A stretch of DNA of 12,919 nt from Pseudomonadota bacterium (GTDB taxonomy: Bacteria; Desulfobacterota; Desulfobulbia; Desulfobulbales; SURF-16): NCBI GenBank assembly GCA_030597865.1, contig JAUVQZ010000060.1, positions 1 to 12,919 on the forward strand, read 5' to 3'. The translations under genes and the position numbers were made by a program. Shown piece by piece: positions 5,004-12,547 of the stretch. Position 1 is the first letter of the stretch; the number at the start of each line of letters is the position of its first letter. The notes beneath the pieces were generated by a model, which worked only from the letters and a program-made list of their open reading frames with translations, ran no database searches and was not told the DNA's origin.

Positions 5004-6314
5004 ATGAGTGAAGGAAGCATTGTTGGCCGCAAGGTGGGCGAGTTGTACAAACGTCTCTGTAAGGACGAATGGAATGCGATGACCACGGGCCTTATTGTTG
5101 GTCTGTTGAGTGTCTTGATCATGGCCTGGTGGCGTCCCTGGGGTGCGGTGGGTGCTATTCGCAACTGGGGTGACTGGATGATCCATGGCTTCGCCAATAT
5201 GGTTGGCGCCGAGTCTGGTTTTCTGGAGCTCTATCTCGATGCCCCTGTTGGTTGGCTGACAAGCTCCGGTTCTGTTATTGGTTTAGGCTTTATTGGTGGC
5301 GCCTTTATCTCCGCCTGCCTGGGTGGAGATTTCGCCTTCAGGGTCCCACCCCGTCTCGAGCTTGCCAAGGGTGTGGCTGCTGGTGTTTTGATGGGTATTG
5401 GTGCCAGCTTGGCCGGTGGTTGTAATGTCGGTGGTATGTACAACGCCATTGGCAACCTGTCCGCCCATGGGTTTACCATGTGGCTCGGCCTGGTAATCGG
5501 TGTGGTTGTAGGTCTCAAATATATCTATTGGGAAATGTCTAATATTGAATGGGGCAGCGGTGGAGCCAAGACCTTTGATTTTCCCCAGGGTCTCAAGACC
5601 TTCCTGGGCTTTGTCGGACTTGCCGCCCTTATTATCGGTGCCATTAAATATGCCGGTATCGAGGATGTAGAGGGTCTCGACGCCATTGGTGGCGTGCTTT
5701 TCTCCGGTGAGAAGGATGCCGAGTATCTCCAGTCCCTCGGCGGCCTGCTGGTGATTGCCGCCGGTCTTGGCTATGTCATGCAGCGTGGTCGCTGGTGTAT
5801 GGTCCAGGGCTTCCGTGAGCCCCACATGACCGGTGATTCTACCCTGGCAAGATCGGTGGCCTTAAGTATTTTTGTAGTGGCAATTGGCGCTGCTGTTCTC
5901 AAGTATGGTGTGCCCATGCGTGGCGAGGGAGGTCCGGTGCTGGACGAGATCAATTATGTGCGCGGTACCTTTGGCTGGGGTTCCATTGCTGGTGGAGCCA
6001 TCTTCGGTTTTGGCGCCATGCTGGCCGGTGGTTGTGGTTCCGGTACCCTGTGGCGCGTTGGTGAGGGCCAGGTGAAACTTATCCTGGTGGTGCCCTTCTT
6101 TGCCCTTGCCAACTCCCTGATGACCAAGTGGTTCAAGAATTTCGGCGCTGACGAGATCAGCCTGGAGGCTGAGGGCATGCTTGGCAAATATGTCTATATG
6201 CCTGATACCCTGGGCTATACCGGCACCCTGTTGCTGATCGGTGCTGTTATGATCACCTGGTATCTGGTGGTTACCTGGAACGAGGAGTCTAACAAGCTGA
6301 TTGTTGACTTCTAG
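5004..6314 (+). CDS. YeeE/YedE-family membrane transporter (sulfur compound uptake)
   Basis: This 436-residue polytopic inner-membrane protein is built as two related halves. Each half has the family's Cys motif, GASLAGGCNVGG (C140) and GAMLAGGCGSGT (C354). Other likely transport cysteines are C105 (ISACLGG) and C265 in RGRWCMVQGFRE, the R..(F/W)C signature. In YeeE-type thiosulfate transporters such Cys residues line the conduction path, so import of thiosulfate or another sulfane-sulfur species is expected. Family members have also been linked to selenium. Many hydrophobic segments are visible and the N-terminus is cytoplasmic-like. GAGAGGAG sits 5-7 nt before the ATG. Divergent from tusA and the dsrE-like genes, as in YedE-TusA-DsrE loci. 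A clear terminator follows. Family is firm; the substrate is inferred. Confidence 0.93.
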   Translation: MSEGSIVGRKVGELYKRLCKDEWNAMTTGLIVGLLSVLIMAWWRPWGAVGAIRNWGDWMIHGFANMVGAESGFLELYLDAPVGWLTSSGSVIGLGFIGGAFISACLGGDFAFRVPPRLELAKGVAAGVLMGIGASLAGGCNVGGMYNAIGNLSAHGFTMWLGLVIGVVVGLKYIYWEMSNIEWGSGGAKTFDFPQGLKTFLGFVGLAALIIGAIKYAGIEDVEGLDAIGGVLFSGEKDAEYLQSLGGLLVIAAGLGYVMQRGRWCMVQGFREPHMTGDSTLARSVALSIFVVAIGAAVLKYGVPMRGEGGPVLDEINYVRGTFGWGSIAGGAIFGFGAMLAGGCGSGTLWRVGEGQVKLILVVPFFALANSLMTKWFKNFGADEISLEAEGMLGKYVYMPDTLGYTGTLLLIGAVMITWYLVVTWNEESNKLIVDF

Positions 6315-6354
6315 GTTCTGAAGAGGTAGTAAGGGCAGACTCAGGTCAGCTCTG

Positions 6355-6397
6355 AAAAAAGCGCATCCATGCCCCTGAGGTATGGATGCGCTTTTTT
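6355..6397 (+). terminator. Intrinsic terminator after the YedE-like gene
   Basis: GCGCATCCAT (6361-6370) and ATGGATGCGC (6382-6391) form a perfect 10-bp stem with an 11-nt loop. It is flanked by A6 before and T8 after, and lies about 40 nt past the stop. It may also act leftward, though no gene needs that here. Confidence 0.93.
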
Positions 6398-6620
6398 TTA
6401 TGGGGGCAGATGGGGTGGGTGCCCAGGTGGCTAAAAAAGACAGCGGATGTTTAGGGCCTGCGGTTCGGGGATGGTATCATCCGTCCAGATGATGTTACCC
6501 TTAAACCGATAACGGCAAACTCTACCCCCCGTTAACTTTGCTCAATAATGACTTATGACTCCGAGGCCTTGCCAAGACGGGCTGAAGATGAGTGGTAATC
6601 ATATCTTTTAAAGTGTTTTT

Positions 6621-7433
6621 ATGGAAATTCTCTACGCGATACTCCTTGGTTTCCTGCAGGGCGCCACTGAGTTCCTGCCTGTCTCCAGTTCCGCCCACCT
6701 GCTTCTTGCCGAGTATTTTTTCGGAGTGGAGGAGACGGGCCTCACCTTTGACGTGGTTCTCCACCTTGCCACCCTGGTCGCCATCCTGGCCTATTTTCGC
6801 CGGGATCTTGGCAATCTCCTCCTGGCCTTTTTGGGGAGCTATGGCCCGGAGCGCGGCCCCAAAGAGCGGCGGATGGCCTTTTATATCGCCTATGCCACGG
6901 TGCCTGCCGTTGTTGCCGGCCTGTGTTTGGGGCATGTTGTTGAGACCACCCTCCGTTCCCCGCTCCTGGTGGCCTTTACCCTGAGCGCCGCCGGCCTCCT
7001 GCTCTGGCTGGCAGAGAAAAAGGGTTCGAGGCAGCGTAATTTTTCCTCCTTGGGTTTCTGGGATATTATGATCATCGGTTGTGCCCAGGCATTGGCCCTG
7101 GTGCCTGGGGTTTCCCGCAGTGGTTCCACCATCACCGCGGGTCTCTTTTTGGGACTGAATCGTGTTGCCGCGGCCCGTTTCTCCTTCCTGCTCTCAGCCC
7201 CGGTTATTTTCGGGGCCGGAAGTTATAAGCTTATAAAGCTTTTTTCCGGGCCCGGACTTGAGGGGGGCCAGTATCTTTTTTATGGGGCTGGTTTTCTCTC
7301 CTCCGCCATTTCCGGCTATGCCTTTATCGCCCTGCTCATGCGTTTTGTCCAGACCCACTCCCTGGCAGTATTTGCCTATTATCGTTTTTTTCTAACGGCT
7401 CTGGTATTATCTGCCCTGGCCTTGGGGTATTGA
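6621..7433 (+). CDS. uppP: Undecaprenyl-diphosphatase
   Basis: The 270-residue polytopic membrane enzyme removes one phosphate from undecaprenyl pyrophosphate, recycling the lipid carrier for peptidoglycan and other surface polymers. It also confers bacitracin tolerance (BacA). Signature motifs are intact: GATEFLPVSSSAHL (about 14-27, catalytic Glu17), H48 and PGVSRSGSTIT (162-172, with R166). Length equals the usual 265-275. No good ribosome site precedes the ATG (an A/T-rich run only), yet the protein begins exactly as family members do (MEILYAILLGFLQG), so the start is kept. Flanked by 220-bp gaps on both sides, it seems monocistronic. A short hairpin GGGATG/CATCCC (7440-7460) follows it without a T-run. 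Confidence 0.97.
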   Translation: MEILYAILLGFLQGATEFLPVSSSAHLLLAEYFFGVEETGLTFDVVLHLATLVAILAYFRRDLGNLLLAFLGSYGPERGPKERRMAFYIAYATVPAVVAGLCLGHVVETTLRSPLLVAFTLSAAGLLLWLAEKKGSRQRNFSSLGFWDIMIIGCAQALALVPGVSRSGSTITAGLFLGLNRVAAARFSFLLSAPVIFGAGSYKLIKLFSGPGLEGGQYLFYGAGFLSSAISGYAFIALLMRFVQTHSLAVFAYYRFFLTALVLSALALGY

Positions 7434-7659
7434 TTTGTAGGGATGAAGGATGAACATCCCTGCTATGTGCCGACAATCATCTGCAAACTGACCACTGGCC
7501 ACTATCTATATTTGATGGCCTCGCAAAAAAAATAATGTACGGCCACCGGAACAGTGGCTATCTTCCCGGAGTCTCCCAGGTTCGCTTACCTGATTTATCA
7601 TCAACGAGTTTGGTTGTCAGAGACTTTTTACGAGATCATCATATTTGAGGTTTATTGTA

Positions 7660-8349
7660 GTGAGTAAAGAATTATCAGAGAAGACACAGAAGGTGCTTAA
7701 GCGTATTCGTAAGCGATTTAAGGTGGGCTTTAGCCCCCTGAAGATCCAGGATCTTGAGCTCGATATCCTGCAGGTCACCGACCTTGAGCATCTGCTGGAC
7801 GGCAAGGATCCCTTTGAGGATGTCACGGCGTTTCCCTTCTGGGTCAAGCTCTGGGAGGCCTCCCTGGTCCTTGCCCATGTCATGGCCTCCATGCCTGCCC
7901 AGGGCAACCAGAAGCTCCTGGAGCTGGGCGCTGGCATGGCAGCCCCTGGCCTGGTGGCGGCTGCCCGGGGCTATGGGGTGACCTTGAGTGATTATGAGCC
8001 CCACATCCTCGATTTCCAGAGGGTGAGTGCGGCGGCCAACGGCTTTGATGATGTTGAGTTTCGGATGATTGATTGGCTGAAACCGCCTGAGATGCCAAAG
8101 TTTGACCGGATCATCGGTGCTGAAATCCTCTTTCGGGAGGAATTTTTTGCCCCCTTGCTTGCTATATTTGACAATTATTTGCAGGATGATGGGGAAATCT
8201 ACCTGGCCCATGACGTGCGCCGCAAATCCGTGCCTACATTTCTGGATCTGGCCCAGAAGGAGTTCAAGGTTGCCGTCAGCAAGACCACCATGCAGAATGA
8301 AGAGGGTGACAAGATCACCATTCTTATCAATCGTCTCACCAAAAAATAA
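7660..8349 (+). CDS. Class I SAM methyltransferase, METTL21-like (methyltransferase 16 type)
   Basis: The 229-residue protein has SAM-binding motif I LLELGAGMAAPGL (about 86-98), the acidic SAM-ribose position in LSDYEPH (about D111) and DRIIGAEILF near 150. The preceding PFWVKLWEASLVLAHVM segment is characteristic of METTL21/FAM86-type protein-lysine methyltransferases, so a protein substrate is possible; the target is unknown. The frame could start at a TTG (7645), but GTG at 7660 has GAGG 9 nt upstream and is preferred. The N-terminus is rich in Lys/Arg. First gene of a tight run: the next gene starts 3 bp after its stop. No clear promoter is visible in the 226 bp upstream. Confidence 0.87.
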   Translation: MSKELSEKTQKVLKRIRKRFKVGFSPLKIQDLELDILQVTDLEHLLDGKDPFEDVTAFPFWVKLWEASLVLAHVMASMPAQGNQKLLELGAGMAAPGLVAAARGYGVTLSDYEPHILDFQRVSAAANGFDDVEFRMIDWLKPPEMPKFDRIIGAEILFREEFFAPLLAIFDNYLQDDGEIYLAHDVRRKSVPTFLDLAQKEFKVAVSKTTMQNEEGDKITILINRLTKK

Positions 8350-8352
8350 CCT

Positions 8353-8667
8353 ATGCCTGTCTATGATTACGAACATCTTGGTGGAGGTTGTGATGCCGGT
8401 CGTTGTTTTGAGTGGGTCCAGCCCATGGCCAGCGACAGACTGAGCCATTGTCCTGTGTGCGGCGGCGAGGTTCGGCGTATGGTGTCACGGGTTAATATCT
8501 CAACCCCTAAGACCAATGCTGATCTGAAGAATATGGGGTTTACCAAGCTTGTGCGCCGCGATAATGGCGTCTACGAGAATGTCACTGCCACCGGCAATGA
8601 AAGCAAGATCTGGGACAGCCGAAAGCCGGAAACCATGCCTGATCTTAAGTCAAAGATCGGTGATTAA
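8353..8667 (+). CDS. FmdB-type zinc-ribbon protein
   Basis: The 104-residue protein begins MPVYDYEH, the standard opening of FmdB-family proteins. It has four putative zinc ligands: C13, C18 (CDAGRC) and C33, C36 (CPVC). The first pair is spaced C-x4-C, where FmdB proteins normally have C-x2-C, and an extra GGG precedes it, so the knuckle is expanded. The remaining 65 residues are polar without known motifs. FmdB was first noted as a putative regulator by formamidase and amidase genes; in most genomes its role is unknown. The start lies 3 bp past the upstream methyltransferase stop with no ribosome site of its own, indicating translational coupling. Confidence 0.85.
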   Translation: MPVYDYEHLGGGCDAGRCFEWVQPMASDRLSHCPVCGGEVRRMVSRVNISTPKTNADLKNMGFTKLVRRDNGVYENVTATGNESKIWDSRKPETMPDLKSKIGD

Positions 8668-8685
8668 CTGGCTGTTAAAAAAACC

Positions 8686-9507
8686 ATGGAAATGAAATAC
8701 GCCGACATTGACTGGAACCAGCTCTGGCAACGGGAACGCCGGCAAAAGAGCTGGAAACGCAAGAAGAAGAGGGACTGGGATAAAAGGGCGGCCTCTTTTG
8801 CCAAACGTAATCTCGGCTCTGATTTCAGTGATCTCTGTCTGCGGATGATACAGCCTGACCCCACCTGGTCTGTCCTTGATGTGGGCTGCGGTCCGGGCAC
8901 CCTGGCCATTCCATTGGCCCGGCAGGTTGCCCGGGTCACGGCCATGGATTTTTCCGAGCAGATGCTGGCCGAGCTCAATATGCGGACCGAAGCAGCGGCC
9001 CTTAGGAATATCAAGGCGGTGCATGCCTCGTGGAGTGATGACTGGCAGGAGTGCGGGGTGGAACGCCATGATCTGGTCCTGGCGGCCCGGTCCCTGGCCG
9101 TGGATGATCTGCGCGGCGCCCTGGAAAAGATGATCCACTGGTCAAAAAAAGAGGTGATAGTCGTGGATCGGGTGGGGCCTGGCCCCTTTGATCCTGATCT
9201 CTTTGCGGCCCTTGATAGGCCCTTTGAGCCAGGACCTGATTTTATCTTTACGGTGAATATCCTCCTGCAGATGGGAATAACCCCCAGCCTTGATTACCTT
9301 GAGTTTGACCTTAGTCGGCAATATGCTGACAGGGATGAGGCCATTGAGGGCTGTGGTTGGATGGTGGATGACCTCAATGACGTTGAAAGGGCAAGGCTTG
9401 GCCATTATGTGGATCAGCGCTTGTCTGAAAACATGGACGGCAGCGTCACCCTGACCAGAAGAAAACCTGTGAAGTGGGCCTTTATCAGGTGGAAGACGAA
9501 CGAATAA
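8686..9507 (+). CDS. Class I SAM-dependent methyltransferase
   Basis: The 273-residue protein has a clear motif I, VLDVGCGPGTLAIPLA (about 63-78), and motif II VTAMDFS with D88. Motif III and IV regions follow (AVHASWSDD, HDLVLAARSLAVDD). The N-terminus before the domain is strikingly basic (residues 16-33, RERRQKSWKRKKKRDWDKR), suggesting a nucleic-acid or ribosome-associated substrate, but this is inference. The C-terminal half (about 160-273) lacks motifs I know. An alternative start lies two codons in, at 8692; neither start has a good ribosome site. It begins 18 bp after the zinc-ribbon gene and ends 4 bp before trkA, so it is clearly in the run. Confidence 0.88.
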   Translation: MEMKYADIDWNQLWQRERRQKSWKRKKKRDWDKRAASFAKRNLGSDFSDLCLRMIQPDPTWSVLDVGCGPGTLAIPLARQVARVTAMDFSEQMLAELNMRTEAAALRNIKAVHASWSDDWQECGVERHDLVLAARSLAVDDLRGALEKMIHWSKKEVIVVDRVGPGPFDPDLFAALDRPFEPGPDFIFTVNILLQMGITPSLDYLEFDLSRQYADRDEAIEGCGWMVDDLNDVERARLGHYVDQRLSENMDGSVTLTRRKPVKWAFIRWKTNE

Positions 9508-9511
9508 AGCA

Positions 9512-10861
9512 ATGAGAATAATGATTGTCGGAGCTGGCGAGGTTGGTCGCTATCTCTGTGGAAAATTATCTGTTGAGGGCCAGGAGGTTGTTCTGGTTGA
9601 CGAGGATGAGGTGAAGCTGCGCCGGCTGGAGCGGGATCTGAATATCCTGTTCGTCCATGGCAGCGGCGCCTCCATGCGTGTGCTTGAGGAGGCCGGTATT
9701 GATCGCACCGACCTTTTTATCGCGGTCACGGATTCCGATGAGGTTAATCTCATCTCCTGCATTCTCTCCAAGCAGTATAACGTCCAGAGCCGCATCGCCC
9801 GGGTCAGAAATGAGGATTTTTACAGCCAGGCGAGCCAGGGCCCTGAAGAGGCCCTGGACATTGATCTGCTCATCAGTCCGGATCTGGCCATGGCCGAGGA
9901 GATTCTCCGGCTGTCCGCCATTTCCGACGCCTTTGATGTTGCCGAGTTTGCCAATGGCCAGGTGGAGCTTCTTGGCTATGAGGTGTACAGGGGCAATCCC
10001 ACGGTGGGCAAGACCCTCCAGCAGATCCAGGCCATGCAGCCCCAGAATTATTTTGTCATGGCCGCTATTATCCGGGGCCAGCAGACCATTATTCCCAGGG
10101 GTGACGATATTATTAAGGCCGGGGATAAGATTTATCTGGTGGCCCGCAAAAAGGATCATGCCCATGTGGAGGCGGCTTTTCAGTTTACCAGCCATATGCC
10201 CAGGGATGTCTTTATCATTGGCGGCGGCATAATTGGTTACACCGTGGCCAAGGCCCTTGAAAGGAAAAAAATCAATGTCCGTCTCATCGAGCAGAACCAC
10301 GACACCTGTGAACGGCTGACCGGTCGGCTTAATAGGGCGGTGGTCCTGAACTTTGACGGACTTGAGGCCCATGATCTCCTGGCCGAGGGCATTGATCAGG
10401 CCGACTTGGTCATCTCGGTGACTGACAGCGACACCACCAATATTTTGTCAAGCCTGTTGGCCAAGCACCATGGCGCCCGGAAATGTATCACCAAGATCAC
10501 CAAGCCTGATTTCATCCCCATGCTCGGCAAGCTGGGCATTGATGTGGGTCTGTCGCCCCGTCTGGTTGCCGCAGACATGATCCTGCGCTATGTGCGGGGC
10601 GGCGGCAAGATCCTTGCGGTGGCAACCCTGCTTGGTGCCGATGCCGAGGTGGTGGAGATCCTGGTGACCGAGGACAGGGAGGATCTCACAGGGGTCCCTC
10701 TCATGGAATTGTCTTTTCCGCGCGATGCAGTCCTTGGAGCCATTGTCAGGAGGAAAAAGGTGATCATCCCCTCCGGCCAAACCAGATTGAAGACAGGTGA
10801 TACCCTGGTCATCTTCTTTGCCAAGGATGGTATGGCCAAGGTCGAGGCCTTTTTTGCCTGA
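9512..10861 (+). CDS. trkA: Trk potassium uptake system peripheral protein TrkA
   Basis: The 449-residue cytoplasmic NAD(H)-binding regulator gates TrkH. It shows the duplicated RCK layout: RCK-N1 with GAGEVG (7-12) and acidic D30, RCK-C1 (about 140-220), RCK-N2 with GGGIIG (237-242) and E260, and RCK-C2 (about 365-449). Length matches the usual about 455. Each N-domain also shows the TDSDE/TDSDT turn. The gene follows the methyltransferase by 4 bp with no strong ribosome site, so it is probably translationally coupled. Its partner trkH follows after 53 bp. Confidence 0.97.
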   Translation: MRIMIVGAGEVGRYLCGKLSVEGQEVVLVDEDEVKLRRLERDLNILFVHGSGASMRVLEEAGIDRTDLFIAVTDSDEVNLISCILSKQYNVQSRIARVRNEDFYSQASQGPEEALDIDLLISPDLAMAEEILRLSAISDAFDVAEFANGQVELLGYEVYRGNPTVGKTLQQIQAMQPQNYFVMAAIIRGQQTIIPRGDDIIKAGDKIYLVARKKDHAHVEAAFQFTSHMPRDVFIIGGGIIGYTVAKALERKKINVRLIEQNHDTCERLTGRLNRAVVLNFDGLEAHDLLAEGIDQADLVISVTDSDTTNILSSLLAKHHGARKCITKITKPDFIPMLGKLGIDVGLSPRLVAADMILRYVRGGGKILAVATLLGADAEVVEILVTEDREDLTGVPLMELSFPRDAVLGAIVRRKKVIIPSGQTRLKTGDTLVIFFAKDGMAKVEAFFA

Positions 10862-10914
10862 TGGCCCCCCTGTCATATCTGCCAACTAAATAACTGCTAA
10901 CTGACAACGTTCCC

Positions 10915-12411
10915 ATGCGCACTGGCGGAGTACTCAATATTCTCGGCAAGCTGCTTTTACTGCTTTCCCTCTTTCTGCTGACCCCCATCCCCTTTAGTCT
11001 TTACTTTCAAGACGGCATGGTGAAGATGTTTTTGCTCTGCTCCGTGCTGGGGGCCATTATGGGTGGCAGCCTGCTGGCCCTCTTTGCCCCGGAGGAGGAT
11101 CTCGGCTATCGTGACGGTTTTGCCGTGGTGGTCCTAAGCTGGTTGGGCCTCGCCCTGCTGGGGGCGCTGCCCTACGTCTTGTGTGGCTCAATTCCCAGTT
11201 TTGTCGATGCCTTTTTTGAGTCCATGTCCGGTTTCACCACCACCGGCTCCACCATCTTGAGCCAGGTGGAGGTGCTGCCTGAGAGCGTCCTCTTCTGGCG
11301 TGCCATCACCCACTGGCTGGGGGGGATGGGTATCATTGTTTTGTCGCTGGCCATCCTGCCCCTGTTGGGGGTGGGCGGTATGCAGCTCTTCCAGGCAGAG
11401 ATGCCCGGGCCCACCAAGGATAGACTGGCGCCGCGCATCCAGGATACGGCCCGCATACTCTGGGTGGTCTATCTCGCCTTCACCCTCATCCAGATCCTGC
11501 TCTTGATGCTGGGCGGCATGACATTCTTTGATGCCGTCTGTCACGCCTTTGCCACCCTGGCCACCGGTGGTTTTTCCACCCACACGGCCAGTGCCGGTTA
11601 TTGGCAGTCCAGCTATATTGAGTATGTCCTCATCCTCTTCATGCTCCTGGCTGGCGTCAATTTTTCTCTGCATTATCGAGCCTTTACCCAGCGCAGCCTC
11701 AAACCCTATCTGGAAAACGAGGAGTTTCGTTTTTATATGATTATTATTGGCTTGGCCACCGGGGCCATTATTGTTGCCAATATGGCCCATGGGGTGTACA
11801 GCGCCCTTGGTGATGATCTGCGTGATACCCTCTTCCAGGTGGTGTCCATGATAAGCACCACTGGTTTTGGCACCGCTGATTTTGACCAATGGCCGTCGGT
11901 GACCAAGGTTATTCTTGTCTCCCTGATGTTTGTTGGCGGCTGTGCCGGCTCCACCGGTGGCGGTCTCAAGGTGGTGCGCGTTCTCCTCTTTTTTAAGTAT
12001 GCCCGTCTCCAGCTCCGCTCCCTGATCCATCCCCGCTCTGTTGGGGCCATTAAGCTTGGCAGACAGAAGGTGCCCAAGGAGGTGATGATTGCCATTCTTG
12101 GTTTTTTTGCCCTCTATGTTGGCTTCTTCCTGGCCGCCAGTCTGCTGGTGACCAGCATGGGCGTTGATATTGTTACGGGCATGACCTCGGTGATCGCCAC
12201 CCTCAACAATATCGGCCCTGGTCTTGCCGGGGTGGGGCCATCCCGTAATTTCGGCGACCTGCCCCAGGCCGCCAAGGTTGTTTTGAGTTTTTGTATGTTG
12301 GCCGGTCGCCTGGAGCTCTATACCGTGGCCGTGCTACTTACCCCTGATTTTTGGAAGATGGCCAGAAGGCCTGTTTGGCGTTGGGAGCTGAAGAGAGAGG
12401 TGAAGGCCTGA
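10915..12411 (+). CDS. trkH: Trk potassium uptake protein TrkH
   Basis: The 498-residue inner-membrane K+ translocating subunit has the four M1-P-M2 repeats of the SKT superfamily. Pore-loop filter segments are visible: TTTGST (108-113), ATGGFS (216-221), TTGFGT (315-320) and the degenerate fourth, NNIGPG (431-436). The conserved end GRLELYTVAVLL is present. Length is slightly above the 483 of the E. coli protein. The ATG at 10915 has no obvious ribosome site. With trkA it makes a complete K+ uptake system. TrkH proteins may use H+ or be simple K+ channels, which cannot be told from sequence. Confidence 0.96.
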   Translation: MRTGGVLNILGKLLLLLSLFLLTPIPFSLYFQDGMVKMFLLCSVLGAIMGGSLLALFAPEEDLGYRDGFAVVVLSWLGLALLGALPYVLCGSIPSFVDAFFESMSGFTTTGSTILSQVEVLPESVLFWRAITHWLGGMGIIVLSLAILPLLGVGGMQLFQAEMPGPTKDRLAPRIQDTARILWVVYLAFTLIQILLLMLGGMTFFDAVCHAFATLATGGFSTHTASAGYWQSSYIEYVLILFMLLAGVNFSLHYRAFTQRSLKPYLENEEFRFYMIIIGLATGAIIVANMAHGVYSALGDDLRDTLFQVVSMISTTGFGTADFDQWPSVTKVILVSLMFVGGCAGSTGGGLKVVRVLLFFKYARLQLRSLIHPRSVGAIKLGRQKVPKEVMIAILGFFALYVGFFLAASLLVTSMGVDIVTGMTSVIATLNNIGPGLAGVGPSRNFGDLPQAAKVVLSFCMLAGRLELYTVAVLLTPDFWKMARRPVWRWELKREVKA

Positions 12412-12432
12412 ATAATTTTTGCTAAATTATTT

Positions 12433-12526
12433 TTTAACCACAGAGGCACAAAGACACAAAGGGTTTAAAATCTCTGTGTCTTTGTGCCCCTCAAGGGGCA
12501 TTGAAAAGAATGCCTCTGTGGTTAAA
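12433..12526. repeat. Nested palindromic dispersed repeat between trkH and mnmG
   Basis: The outer arms are perfect over 16 bp: TTTAACCACAGAGGCA (12433-12448) with 12511-12526. Inner arms are perfect over 14 bp: GGCACAAAGACACA (12445-12458) with 12475-12488. A third small hairpin, GCCCC-TCAA-GGGGC, lies at 12486-12499. The CCACAGAGGCACAAAGACAC-type composition is that of dispersed intergenic repeats in many environmental bacteria. As RNA it would form a long branched stem between the two genes. It carries no coding sequence or transposase. Confidence 0.85.
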
Positions 12527-12547
12527 GATGTTGTGGTTGGAAAAAAT

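Noticed and set aside
5283..5825. 180-residue leftward frame inside the YedE-like gene
   Set aside because: It is antisense to an unmistakable membrane transporter and is His/Thr/Gly-rich, as expected from the complement of hydrophobic codons.
7675..8448. 257-residue leftward frame across the first methyltransferase
   Set aside because: Antisense shadow. The sense frame carries SAM motifs and the correct spacing to its neighbour.
9566..10372. 268-residue leftward frame inside trkA
   Set aside because: Antisense to well-conserved RCK domains and without a motif of its own.
11188..12030. 280-residue leftward frame inside trkH
   Set aside because: Antisense to the pore-forming repeats; rich in Gly/His/Gln as a complement artefact.
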